A stretch of 59,449 nucleotides of DNA, from positions 1 to 59,449 of the forward strand of contig JAFUYM010000020.1 in the NCBI GenBank assembly GCA_017470525.1, written 5' to 3'. The translations under genes were made by a program, and so were the position numbers. This document shows, piece by piece, positions 52,393 to 59,449 of this stretch; within the stretch, counting starts at the first letter, position 1; each line of letters begins with the position of its first letter. The DNA comes from Bacteroidaceae bacterium (GTDB lineage Bacteria; Bacteroidota; Bacteroidia; Bacteroidales; Bacteroidaceae). The notes under the pieces were generated by a model. It saw only the letters and a list, made by a program, of their open reading frames with translations. It did not search any database and was not told the origin of the DNA.

Positions 52393-53610
52393 TCACGCAC
52401 CAACCAATCGATAAATGTTCTCTATTTCAGCCTCGTTCCCGTAGTCATGCCCCTGCAAATACGCCACAACCGACCTTTGCTTCTCTCCATCAAGAACAAA
52501 CTCCGCCAAGCCTTTTGCACACCCGTCTATATCCATCGGTACAATCACACCGTCCACACCATCCACAATTTGCGATGCCGCCGTCGGATAGTTCGACACA
52601 ACCACAGGTTTGCACAAAATCTGCGCTTCCCGAACCGTAATGGATTTTCCCTCATAACGACTGGGCTGCACATACACGTCGCATGCCTTAATATAAGGAT
52701 AGGGATTGGACCGCTTGCCCAAAATCGTCACATAGTCCTGCATCCCTTCTTGCTCAATATTCTCCACAATCTCCGTTTCATGCCCAAATCCGATGATGTA
52801 CCAATGCACCTTCTTGACCGATTCTGAATCAGACAAAGCAGCCAATGTCTGACGGCAGATAGTTCCAACCTGGTCAAAACGCTTGGGGTAACTGAAACGT
52901 CCAATAGACAGAATGTTCACACATGCATCCTCCTTCGGCATGTCCGTTGGCACAAACTCATCCGCTCTTCTCCGAATGAAAGAAGAACAAAGAATATTTT
53001 CAATCGGGATAATTTTATCGCTCAACGTTGGAAATGTCCCCACGAATTTGTTTCCGACCTCCTCACTGATACTGGCGATATAATCCAGCCTTTCCCACAC
53101 AGGCAATTCACGTTTCACATCCACATGCACCGTCGAGTAGTCCGTATGAATCCACCCCACCTTCTTCTTGGCTCTCACCTTGCTGAGTATATAATTATGT
53201 GGCATCAAAAATGAAATCGCCAAATCATACTCCACATCTGGCTGAATTTTCGGCATGAAGGGTTCCACACAATCTGCAATCCTCGTAAAAATACGGATGT
53301 CCTCCTTTCCCTGTGGCACAGGACTTCTGTCCACCGTCTTCTTAGCCAACCAACGCCCAATCGCCACACCTAAAATTCCTGATTTCAAACACTCCTTCAC
53401 GGGTCGCTCAATCATCTTATAGGCAGCCACTTCTGGCAGCAAGTGGACCTTCTCCGTTGGAACGTACTGCATCAGTTCACCCCGATGGTCATAGATAAAC
53501 ACATCCACATCAACCCGAACAGGGTCTACACTCTGCAAAAGTCCAAGCAAAGCACTTTCCGCCCCACCCAACTCCATGTAGTGCATCGTGATAAGAATGC
53601 GTGGTTTCAT
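52393..53610 (-). CDS. GT4 family glycosyltransferase
   Basis: This 405-residue GT4 protein has the start ILITMHYMELGGAESALLGL, the donor half VNILSIGRFSYPKRFDQVG and YVQPSRYEGKSITVREAQIL with the EX7E-type glutamates. It follows the AAA/PD-(D/E)xK gene by 25 bases and precedes the acyltransferase gene by one base. Confidence 0.88.
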   Translation of the reverse strand: MKPRILITMHYMELGGAESALLGLLQSVDPVRVDVDVFIYDHRGELMQYVPTEKVHLLPEVAAYKMIERPVKECLKSGILGVAIGRWLAKKTVDRSPVPQGKEDIRIFTRIADCVEPFMPKIQPDVEYDLAISFLMPHNYILSKVRAKKKVGWIHTDYSTVHVDVKRELPVWERLDYIASISEEVGNKFVGTFPTLSDKIIPIENILCSSFIRRRADEFVPTDMPKEDACVNILSIGRFSYPKRFDQVGTICRQTLAALSDSESVKKVHWYIIGFGHETEIVENIEQEGMQDYVTILGKRSNPYPYIKACDVYVQPSRYEGKSITVREAQILCKPVVVSNYPTAASQIVDGVDGVIVPMDIDGCAKGLAEFVLDGEKQRSVVAYLQGHDYGNEAEIENIYRLVGA

Positions 53611-53635
53611 AACAATTCAGACATTTGCCGAAAAC

Positions 53636-55183
53636 CTATTGGCAAACAACCTGCCAGTCATCTATCTGCTTTGTCTTCGTTGAGAAGTTAAGACCAATCT
53701 TGAAGAGTTTACGAGAATCTCCTTCAAAAGGCTTGGCATAGCCTTTCTCCTCTATCTGTCGGAGGGCGACTTCTGCGTTCTGGTCAAGTTTCAGTTCCAA
53801 AATGTAAAGATATTGGGGAGTCTGCATCAAGATGTCCATGCGTCCATGAGTTGTGTGACGCTCCACTTCCACATATAAACCGAGCATGCGGAATATCACG
53901 TAGATGGTATTCTGGAAATAAATCTCCAAATCACCCATCACCTGATAGTCGCCATTAGCAAAAAAGCCCTGAAGACGGCGCACAAAGCCTTCTGCATCGC
54001 CTTTCTCAATGTCCTTCACGAAACTATTTACGGCATACGCCCTCTTGTCCTGCACCTTCGGGGTGTAGAAAGGAAGCAGGTAGCGAACGAACCCCTGCTC
54101 AACCTCACGGTTGGGAAACCCCAAAACATACGAATCAAAACGGCGTTCATAACTTTTCAATGTCAGATACCCACTCTGATAAAGCAATGGCAGCGGATTC
54201 TCGTCCATGATATCGATGCTGTTCAGCGTATCTGTCGTTAGTTCCTCTTCTGTCATCGCATCCAACGAGTAACCCGTCTTCTGCAATTGATAGACAAGGA
54301 AAGAGGGGGTGCCCGTTTCAAACCAGTAGTCACGGAAAGCCATGTTCTTGAGCGTGTTGAACAAACTGAAGGGATTATACATGCCAGGACTTCCCCAACA
54401 AAAGTGATAGCCGTCAAAATCACGCTTCAAACGTGCATAGCATTCCTCTTTCGAAAGATTGTTTGATTCCGCCAATCGCTGTACTCCACTGTCAAAATTA
54501 TAACGCAGTTCTTCTTCACTGATGCCACAGATTGTACTATACTGAGGTAACAGTGACATGTCTTCCAAATTGTTCAAGTCACTAAACACACTCACCTTGC
54601 CAAATTTTGTTACGCCAGTGAGGAATGCGAAGCGGATATAACGGTCACACGACTTCAAGGCACCATAGAAGGCTTTCAGCATGTTGCGATAGGTTGTTTG
54701 CAACTCATCATTGCCAATAGCCTGCAACATCGGCTTGTCATACTCATCGACAAGAATTACTACCTGACACCCCGTCTTTTCAAACACCCTGCGGATAATT
54801 CCCTCAAAACGAGTACCCAACGTGCGTTCATTAGGATTTCTCCCATACACATCTTCCAAATTTGCCAAGAAAAGATTCAGTTTCCCGTCCAATGCCTCCT
54901 TGCTATCATATAGTTCCGTATTCAAATCCAAGTGCAGAATGGGATATCGCTTCCATTCCTGCTCCAACTCGCTGACAGCCAACCCTTCAAACAGTTCCTT
55001 TTCACCGCTGAAATAACTTTCCAGCGTGGAGAGCAAAAGCGACTTGCCAAAACGCCGAGGACGAGAAAGGAAGTAATAATTTCCCTCCGACACCATCTTA
55101 TACATCAATGCCGTCTTGTCCACATAGACAAACCCATCACGCCTCAGTTTCTCAAAATTCTGTATTCCAATCGGATATTTCAT
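53636..55183 (-). CDS. AAA-ATPase-like / PD-(D/E)xK nuclease superfamily protein (DUF1703 type)
   Basis: The ATG at 55183 gives 515 residues. The N-terminal AAA_ATPase-like domain starts YPIGIQNFEKLRRDGFVYVD, has a Walker-A-like RPRRFGKSLLLSTLESYF and Walker B ILVDEYDKPM. The C-terminal part has GRMDILMQTPQYLYILELKL with Asp and Glu-x-Lys of the PD-(D/E)xK nuclease type. Such genes are very common in Bacteroidota, often as multi-copy families of unknown role. It lies within a row of glycan genes, coupled to the pyruvyltransferase gene with a two-base gap. Confidence 0.88.
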   Translation of the reverse strand: MKYPIGIQNFEKLRRDGFVYVDKTALMYKMVSEGNYYFLSRPRRFGKSLLLSTLESYFSGEKELFEGLAVSELEQEWKRYPILHLDLNTELYDSKEALDGKLNLFLANLEDVYGRNPNERTLGTRFEGIIRRVFEKTGCQVVILVDEYDKPMLQAIGNDELQTTYRNMLKAFYGALKSCDRYIRFAFLTGVTKFGKVSVFSDLNNLEDMSLLPQYSTICGISEEELRYNFDSGVQRLAESNNLSKEECYARLKRDFDGYHFCWGSPGMYNPFSLFNTLKNMAFRDYWFETGTPSFLVYQLQKTGYSLDAMTEEELTTDTLNSIDIMDENPLPLLYQSGYLTLKSYERRFDSYVLGFPNREVEQGFVRYLLPFYTPKVQDKRAYAVNSFVKDIEKGDAEGFVRRLQGFFANGDYQVMGDLEIYFQNTIYVIFRMLGLYVEVERHTTHGRMDILMQTPQYLYILELKLDQNAEVALRQIEEKGYAKPFEGDSRKLFKIGLNFSTKTKQIDDWQVVCQ

Positions 55184-55185
55184 GG

Positions 55186-56337
55186 TCAACAATCTTTCAA
55201 AATTTCACGAATCTGATACACTCGATTCACATACTCAGGCATCACCTCCGCATAATGCTCCTTGATGTCCGCTTCATGAGCCATCAGCCAACGAAAACCC
55301 TTCACCAATTCATCATCCGTCTTCAACGACTGCACGGGTATCACATAATTTTCTTCCGTTCCGAAAATGTCCTTCGCAATACCCCGAGCCTTCACCGAAT
55401 AGCCCACCACCAAGGTTGGCACCTGCGTGGAATATGCAGCGATGCTTGCATGAGTTCTCGCCACCACCATGAAACGGCATCTGGCAATATAACCCTTCAG
55501 TTCTTCCGCATTATGGTCTTCAATCATCACCACCCTACCTGTATCCTTAAACATTTCATACAGTTGTGCCAGAGGCTTTCGGTCGTCATTATGACTCCAC
55601 ACCACATGTGGAATCAATGCCACTTGCATATCCGTTGTATCAATAATACTTCTCACCAGATTCACATAATTCTGCAATGCCATCCCTTGGCTCTTCTCAT
55701 ACCCAATAATCATCGGACTGACATTGATGCCCACCGTATTTCCCTCTACAAATCCATTTGGCAACGGCAAATCTTTCCTGTCAAGCGTAAAAGCAGGGTC
55801 GGGCAACAAAAATGTTTGTGTCAAACCTTTTGCAATCAGTGCGTCGTAGGTCAAACTCTCCCTTGCCCAAATCTTGTCAAAGCCCTTTAAGTCAGACATC
55901 ATTCGTTCGTCTATAGATTCCGGCTCTATCGATGCACCCCACAAAATTCTTTTCACCCCAGCCTTATCAGCCATTTTATGAACAAAATAGACAAATTCTG
56001 GTGCGCCATAGCAATAATTGTCCCCCCCAATACTCAAAAGATAATCAGATTGTTTTGCAGCCTTCACTATGTGCCGAAAAACTAATTCATCATACGCACC
56101 TTTCTGACCCCAAAATTTGCTCTTCATCATGGCTTTCACATACAACAAACTTTTCGTCTGAACAGGCTTTTCCGCCACATCAAGGCGACATAATGCCTGA
56201 AGCCCCACAGCCATATCTTCCTCCACTCTACTTGAAAACAATGTCAAATCATTCCCCAATAATTTTGCCGTACTTCTGACAATCGCTTCACATCCATGGT
56301 TGCCCGAACCACCATGAGGATACAATGACCATTTCAT
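55186..56337 (-). CDS. Polysaccharide pyruvyl transferase (CsaB/WcaK type)
   Basis: This 383-residue protein has the start MKWSLYPHGGSGNHGCEAI and the DNYCYGAPEFVYFVHKMAD and GASIEPESIDERMM segments of the family. These enzymes add pyruvate to sugars from PEP, making them acidic. It overlaps the end of the GT-D gene by four bases and is separated from the AAA/nuclease gene by two. Confidence 0.9.
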   Translation of the reverse strand: MKWSLYPHGGSGNHGCEAIVRSTAKLLGNDLTLFSSRVEEDMAVGLQALCRLDVAEKPVQTKSLLYVKAMMKSKFWGQKGAYDELVFRHIVKAAKQSDYLLSIGGDNYCYGAPEFVYFVHKMADKAGVKRILWGASIEPESIDERMMSDLKGFDKIWARESLTYDALIAKGLTQTFLLPDPAFTLDRKDLPLPNGFVEGNTVGINVSPMIIGYEKSQGMALQNYVNLVRSIIDTTDMQVALIPHVVWSHNDDRKPLAQLYEMFKDTGRVVMIEDHNAEELKGYIARCRFMVVARTHASIAAYSTQVPTLVVGYSVKARGIAKDIFGTEENYVIPVQSLKTDDELVKGFRWLMAHEADIKEHYAEVMPEYVNRVYQIREILKDC

Positions 56338-57149
56338 AATACCTTGCCTATAATTTGGTTTTGATATTCATTCTCTGACAAGATTTTCTCCTCCTTGATT
56401 TTCAAATCCTCCAAATACTCTTTATATTCATTATTAAGATGCCCTATATCAATGGCCCGTTTTCCCATTTTATATATATCATACGCCAATACCGTCGCTG
56501 TCGGACCTAAAGAAATAAGCAACAATTCATCATGATATAGAATCTTTATCTTTTCTAGGATTTCTTCATACTTATCATACGCATTTTTACTGGGACAGAT
56601 GATGCGTTTAACAGATTTCGCATTCATAAACAACCCATTGTTGACCCCTAATTTTGAGGCTTCTCCTTCAACAATCAAGACATCTTTTCCATCCCATAAA
56701 GAAATTACTTTCAGGAAACTCTGCAAAGCCTTCTCTTTATCGTCATAGTCAACATAACACCAAGTGAAACTCGAATTGATATATATTTTTTTCCAATTAC
56801 AAAAACGCACCCAATGCATTTTGCCCGTTTTCAAGTTTTCCTGCCAAAAATCGGCAGCTTGCTTTTTCAATTCTTCTGTTGAATTGATAGCCATCGGAAT
56901 TCCAACTTTAAGCCCCTTGCACTCAGGCATTCCCAAAATCTCAGCAAGTCGCTCCTTCAATGACACATCAAACCTTTGGAAATGGATGTCATGCCCTAAC
57001 ATCAATGCCATCTCACCATCTCCGTAACGAACAATCGAATCATTTGTTGTCAATATGTGCGTTATCGTTTCATCTGTCCCCATAATATGAAAACGAAATG
57101 ATTGAAGCACTTTATTTACAGAATGAATGAAAAATGTTGTGATTTTCAT
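56334..57149 (-). CDS. GT-D fold glycosyltransferase (DUF1792/SP_1767 type)
   Basis: The ATG at 57149 gives 271 residues; the longer frame adds an AT-rich extension. The GT-D signature is seen in SIVRYGDGEMALMLG, with further conserved KVGIPMAI and LISLGPTATVLAYDIYKMG. GT-D enzymes add sugars to glycoproteins or polysaccharides in other bacteria. It overlaps the GT2 stop by four bases, so the genes are coupled. Confidence 0.86.
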   Translation of the reverse strand: MKITTFFIHSVNKVLQSFRFHIMGTDETITHILTTNDSIVRYGDGEMALMLGHDIHFQRFDVSLKERLAEILGMPECKGLKVGIPMAINSTEELKKQAADFWQENLKTGKMHWVRFCNWKKIYINSSFTWCYVDYDDKEKALQSFLKVISLWDGKDVLIVEGEASKLGVNNGLFMNAKSVKRIICPSKNAYDKYEEILEKIKILYHDELLLISLGPTATVLAYDIYKMGKRAIDIGHLNNEYKEYLEDLKIKEEKILSENEYQNQIIGKVL

Positions 57150-58117
57150 TTTTTTGCCATAAAATATAAATAGAAAATCCATGTACACCGATGAATAATT
57201 GCAAATTTTATCCATTTAGCACAATGATATTCATTGGGGTGTTCCTTCAAATAAGTAATTTCGGGAATCGACAAAATGTTTTCAAGATAATGATAAGAAT
57301 TTTCCTTTCGCTTGGGAAATTCAAAAATACCATCATAGACAAAAGCCCACAAAAGATGGCTCACATATCTTTTTGAAATGCCGTTCCACATATCACGAGT
57401 CACATAAAAATTCTTGATCGCCTGCCATTGTTCATACGACAAATCAAACAAGTTGTCCCTATATTTATTTGACAGAGAGGCCTCCCCCACTTCACGATAA
57501 AAATAATTTGCCTTAGGAACCGCCGTTATTTGATTCACATACTTCAAGTAATCATAATTAAAGTGTAAATCCTCTCCCAATGACAACTGCGGGTTGAATT
57601 TTAGTCCATTCTCATGAACAATTGATGTTCGGTACAGTTTTGCAACAGGACCATAGAGCAAAGACTGTTCATTCAACTGAATAAACTGCTGAATATGAAC
57701 GTTATCTACCACAAAAGTACATTGTTCTGTTGGAATCGAAGGACGATACCCTGGCTTTATCGGATAAAGGATAAAACCACTCACAAACAACTCTGAGTTT
57801 TCGTTTATCACACTCACCATATCAGATAGATAGGTGGGTGCAACAAGGTCATCGCTATCAATGAAAGTGAGGTAGTCGCCTGTCGCCCTTTCTATGCCAA
57901 CATTCCGAGCATTCGACACACCACCATTTTGTTTATGGATGACCTGTATTCGTGAATCTCGCTCCGCCCATTGGTCACATATTGCCCCACTTCTATCAAT
58001 GGAGCCATCATCAACCAAAATACATTCAAACTCTGTATAGCATTGTTGAACGATTGAGTCTATACACTCATCTAAAAAAGACTCTGCGTTATATACTGGT
58101 ACAATAATAGAAATCAT
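57146..58117 (-). CDS. GT2 family glycosyltransferase
   Basis: The ATG at 58117 gives 323 residues; the longer open frame overlaps the acyltransferase gene. It has the start ISIIVPVYNAESFLDECIDS, the nucleotide-binding DDGSIDRSG and the metal-binding LTFIDSDDLVAPTYL. The acceptor half has SLGEDLHFNYDYLKYV. It lies one base after the upstream acyltransferase gene on the same strand. Confidence 0.9.
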   Translation of the reverse strand: MISIIVPVYNAESFLDECIDSIVQQCYTEFECILVDDGSIDRSGAICDQWAERDSRIQVIHKQNGGVSNARNVGIERATGDYLTFIDSDDLVAPTYLSDMVSVINENSELFVSGFILYPIKPGYRPSIPTEQCTFVVDNVHIQQFIQLNEQSLLYGPVAKLYRTSIVHENGLKFNPQLSLGEDLHFNYDYLKYVNQITAVPKANYFYREVGEASLSNKYRDNLFDLSYEQWQAIKNFYVTRDMWNGISKRYVSHLLWAFVYDGIFEFPKRKENSYHYLENILSIPEITYLKEHPNEYHCAKWIKFAIIHRCTWIFYLYFMAKK

Positions 58118-58118
58118 C

Positions 58119-58685
58119 CTAATACACAAAAGTTTTTGGCGTTCTTTCCAATTCTTCAGACATTTTCTTTCGGTTTTCCTTTGTAACCTCAACAAATAAG
58201 GAATAGGACATGTCAAAAACAACAGATTGTTCCATCAACTTTCGTTGCTCTACAATAAAGTCATCATAATTTTTGATTTTCCGCATCGGATTCCCCACCA
58301 CAATAGAATTATCAGGAACAGAATGTGACACAACTGTGCCAGCCCCAACAATCACGTTACTCCCGATAGAAACTCCTGGAAGAATTGTAGTATTGGCACC
58401 AATAAAAACATCATCACCAATTTTCACTTTGCCTACTCTCGAATATCCCAAAGAATTTTTAGTACTTGCATCGTGCACTAACACACATACACGTGGAGCG
58501 AATGTCACTCGATTCCCTATCTCTATTAGCCATGGATACCCTAAATCAAAAAAGCATTCGCCCATAACATGTACATCATTACCAGCCTTTAATCCCTTTA
58601 ACAATGCTCTTTCATACATACTTCGGGTATCAATCCCTAATATACATCTTCTTATCCAACTAACGATTCCTAACATAAATTGCAT
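58119..58685 (-). CDS. Hexapeptide (LbH) acyltransferase A
   Basis: This 188-residue protein has the LbH pattern: [20 protein letters not shown], with His for catalysis, and [20 protein letters not shown]. It is closely related to the next acyltransferase at 58761: both have the NDxxVMGEC start, the HDASTK motif and the same order of blocks. The N-terminal hydrophobic helix ([16 protein letters not shown]) may associate it with the membrane. The two form a tandem duplication. Confidence 0.86.
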   Translation of the reverse strand: MQFMLGIVSWIRRCILGIDTRSMYERALLKGLKAGNDVHVMGECFFDLGYPWLIEIGNRVTFAPRVCVLVHDASTKNSLGYSRVGKVKIGDDVFIGANTTILPGVSIGSNVIVGAGTVVSHSVPDNSIVVGNPMRKIKNYDDFIVEQRKLMEQSVVFDMSYSLFVEVTKENRKKMSEELERTPKTFVY

Positions 58686-58760
58686 TCAATCGACTTTTGA
58701 CAAAATTCCCTATATATCTATATATTAGAAACGATAATGCCGTATACATACAACAAAGAA

Positions 58761-59279
58761 CTATTCCATAAAACCGATTCCGCTCTTCTTAATTCCATCA
58801 AGCATCTCTTCTTTCTGTTCCAACGTAATGCGCCCTATCACATAAGAGCCATCGTAATAGGGAGCATTCTCCTTCTGGTGCTTACGCTTTACCATATAAT
58901 CATCAAAAGAAGCAATGACTTTGGCTGGGTTGCCCACAGCCACTGATTTTGCTGGAATGCTTTTACTGACCACACTACCTGCACCTACAACCACCTTATC
59001 ACCGATTTCCACGCCCGGCAAAATAATTGTTCCGGCTCCAATAAAGACATCGCTTCCAATCTTCACTCTCCCCAACACTGTGTAACCAAGAAAGCGTTTT
59101 GTACTTGCATCATGCGCCAAAATATGGACACGAGGAGCAAGTGTAACTCTGTCACCTATCTCTATTAGCCAGCAAAGCCCTGGGTCAATAATACATTCTC
59201 CCATGACTGCACAATCATTTCCGATTTTCAGTCCATTCGCCACCGCTATTTCCAACTGGCTTCGGTCATCTATGCGCAA
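58761..59279 (-). CDS. Hexapeptide (LbH) acyltransferase B, start codon unclear
   Basis: The sequence from 59279 gives 172 residues starting at TTG. The open frame continues 22 codons further upstream with no ATG, GTG or TTG; those residues (AELRLAIRSFIRHQILRIDD) align with the N-terminus of its neighbour ([14 protein letters not shown]), so the true protein is longer than 172. It may start at a rare codon near 59345 or have lost its start. LbH blocks include GDRVTLAPRVHILAHDASTK and VKIGSDVFIGAGTIILPGVE. It is the most upstream gene of the leftward glycan locus within the window. Confidence 0.75.
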   Translation of the reverse strand: MRIDDRSQLEIAVANGLKIGNDCAVMGECIIDPGLCWLIEIGDRVTLAPRVHILAHDASTKRFLGYTVLGRVKIGSDVFIGAGTIILPGVEIGDKVVVGAGSVVSKSIPAKSVAVGNPAKVIASFDDYMVKRKHQKENAPYYDGSYVIGRITLEQKEEMLDGIKKSGIGFME

Positions 59280-59449
59280 AATCTGATGACGGATAAAAGA
59301 GCGTATCGCTAACCTTAATTCCGCAACACTATAATTTAACTTTATTTATAAGTTCCTGAGCAACAAAAAGTTGCCCAGGATTTTGCCATGTCAGAATTTT
59401 CACTTATCTTAGTGTTGCAAAAAGAAAACAAGCAAAACTCTAATATGAC
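59280..59449. other. Right-edge leader region with hairpin and possible leader peptide
   Basis: On the minus strand a 15-codon frame (59342-59389, starting MAKSWATFCC) contains the hairpin CCTGGGCAAC-TTTTT-GTTGCTCAGG (59355-59379). It stands in front of the first acyltransferase. It may be a leader attenuation site; the promoter is not certain and lies near the window edge. Confidence 0.4.

Overview
The window looks like a chromosomal segment from a Bacteroidales bacterium, most likely of the Prevotella group. The evidence is Bacteroidota-type promoters (a TAnnTTTG -7 box) in front of several genes, A-rich leaders without clear Shine-Dalgarno sites, an UpxY/RfaH-type antiterminator, a BspA-type leucine-rich repeat protein, OmpA-family proteins and several exo-acting glycoside hydrolases. 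All assignments come from reading the sequence and from memory of protein families; no search was run.

Layout. (1) 1-8.9 kb is an AT-rich accessory or defence island: a candidate structured RNA, a two-gene ATPase plus PD-(D/E)xK nuclease operon, a mobile-element remnant (VirE_N-like protein plus a 58-residue zinc-finger-like protein), a DUF4238 protein, a McrB/McrC pair whose McrB carries a GC-rich internal segment, and a small gene followed by a DUF3841 protein and an unknown protein. (2) 9.1-12.5 kb holds argC-argD and a secreted GH43-like protein. (3) 12.5-19.3 kb is a seven-gene leftward cluster: a two-TM channel-like protein, three lipoproteins, a single-TM protein, a PvuRts1I/AbaSI-like nuclease and a small soluble protein. 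Two of the envelope proteins are paralogues that flank the nuclease. (4) 19.7-24.7 kb holds a GH95 enzyme and a B6 cluster: a ThiD-like/AraC fusion regulator, pdxS and pdxT. (5) 25.1-27.1 kb holds a HEPN/MNT pair, a hexapeptide acyltransferase and a non-coding block full of hairpins. (6) 27.2-33.2 kb is a leftward GH106 - EamA transporter - GH78 operon for rhamnose-containing glycans. (7) 33.3-59.4 kb is dominated by a surface-glycan locus read leftward. It holds hexapeptide acyltransferases, many glycosyltransferases, a pyruvyltransferase, an EpsG/Wzy-like polymerase, a TarI-like/epimerase/LicD module and a PglF/PglE/PglC/PglA-like initiation set, followed by three OmpA-family proteins and a leucine-rich repeat protein. 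An upxY-type gene lies at the far end in convergent orientation. No flippase is visible.

The most unusual signal is non-coding. Three separate intergenic regions (19.63, 24.84-24.97 and 33.95-34.04 kb) each carry a short array with an exact 23-bp period, built on palindromic cores. Arrays 1 and 2 share the core CACG(A/T)CGTG; array 3 has an unrelated palindrome with the same period. A separate 73-bp triplication makes up the argC promoter region. The best candidate multigene systems are the channel/lipoprotein/nuclease cluster, the ATPase-nuclease pair at the left edge, and the chimeric McrB.
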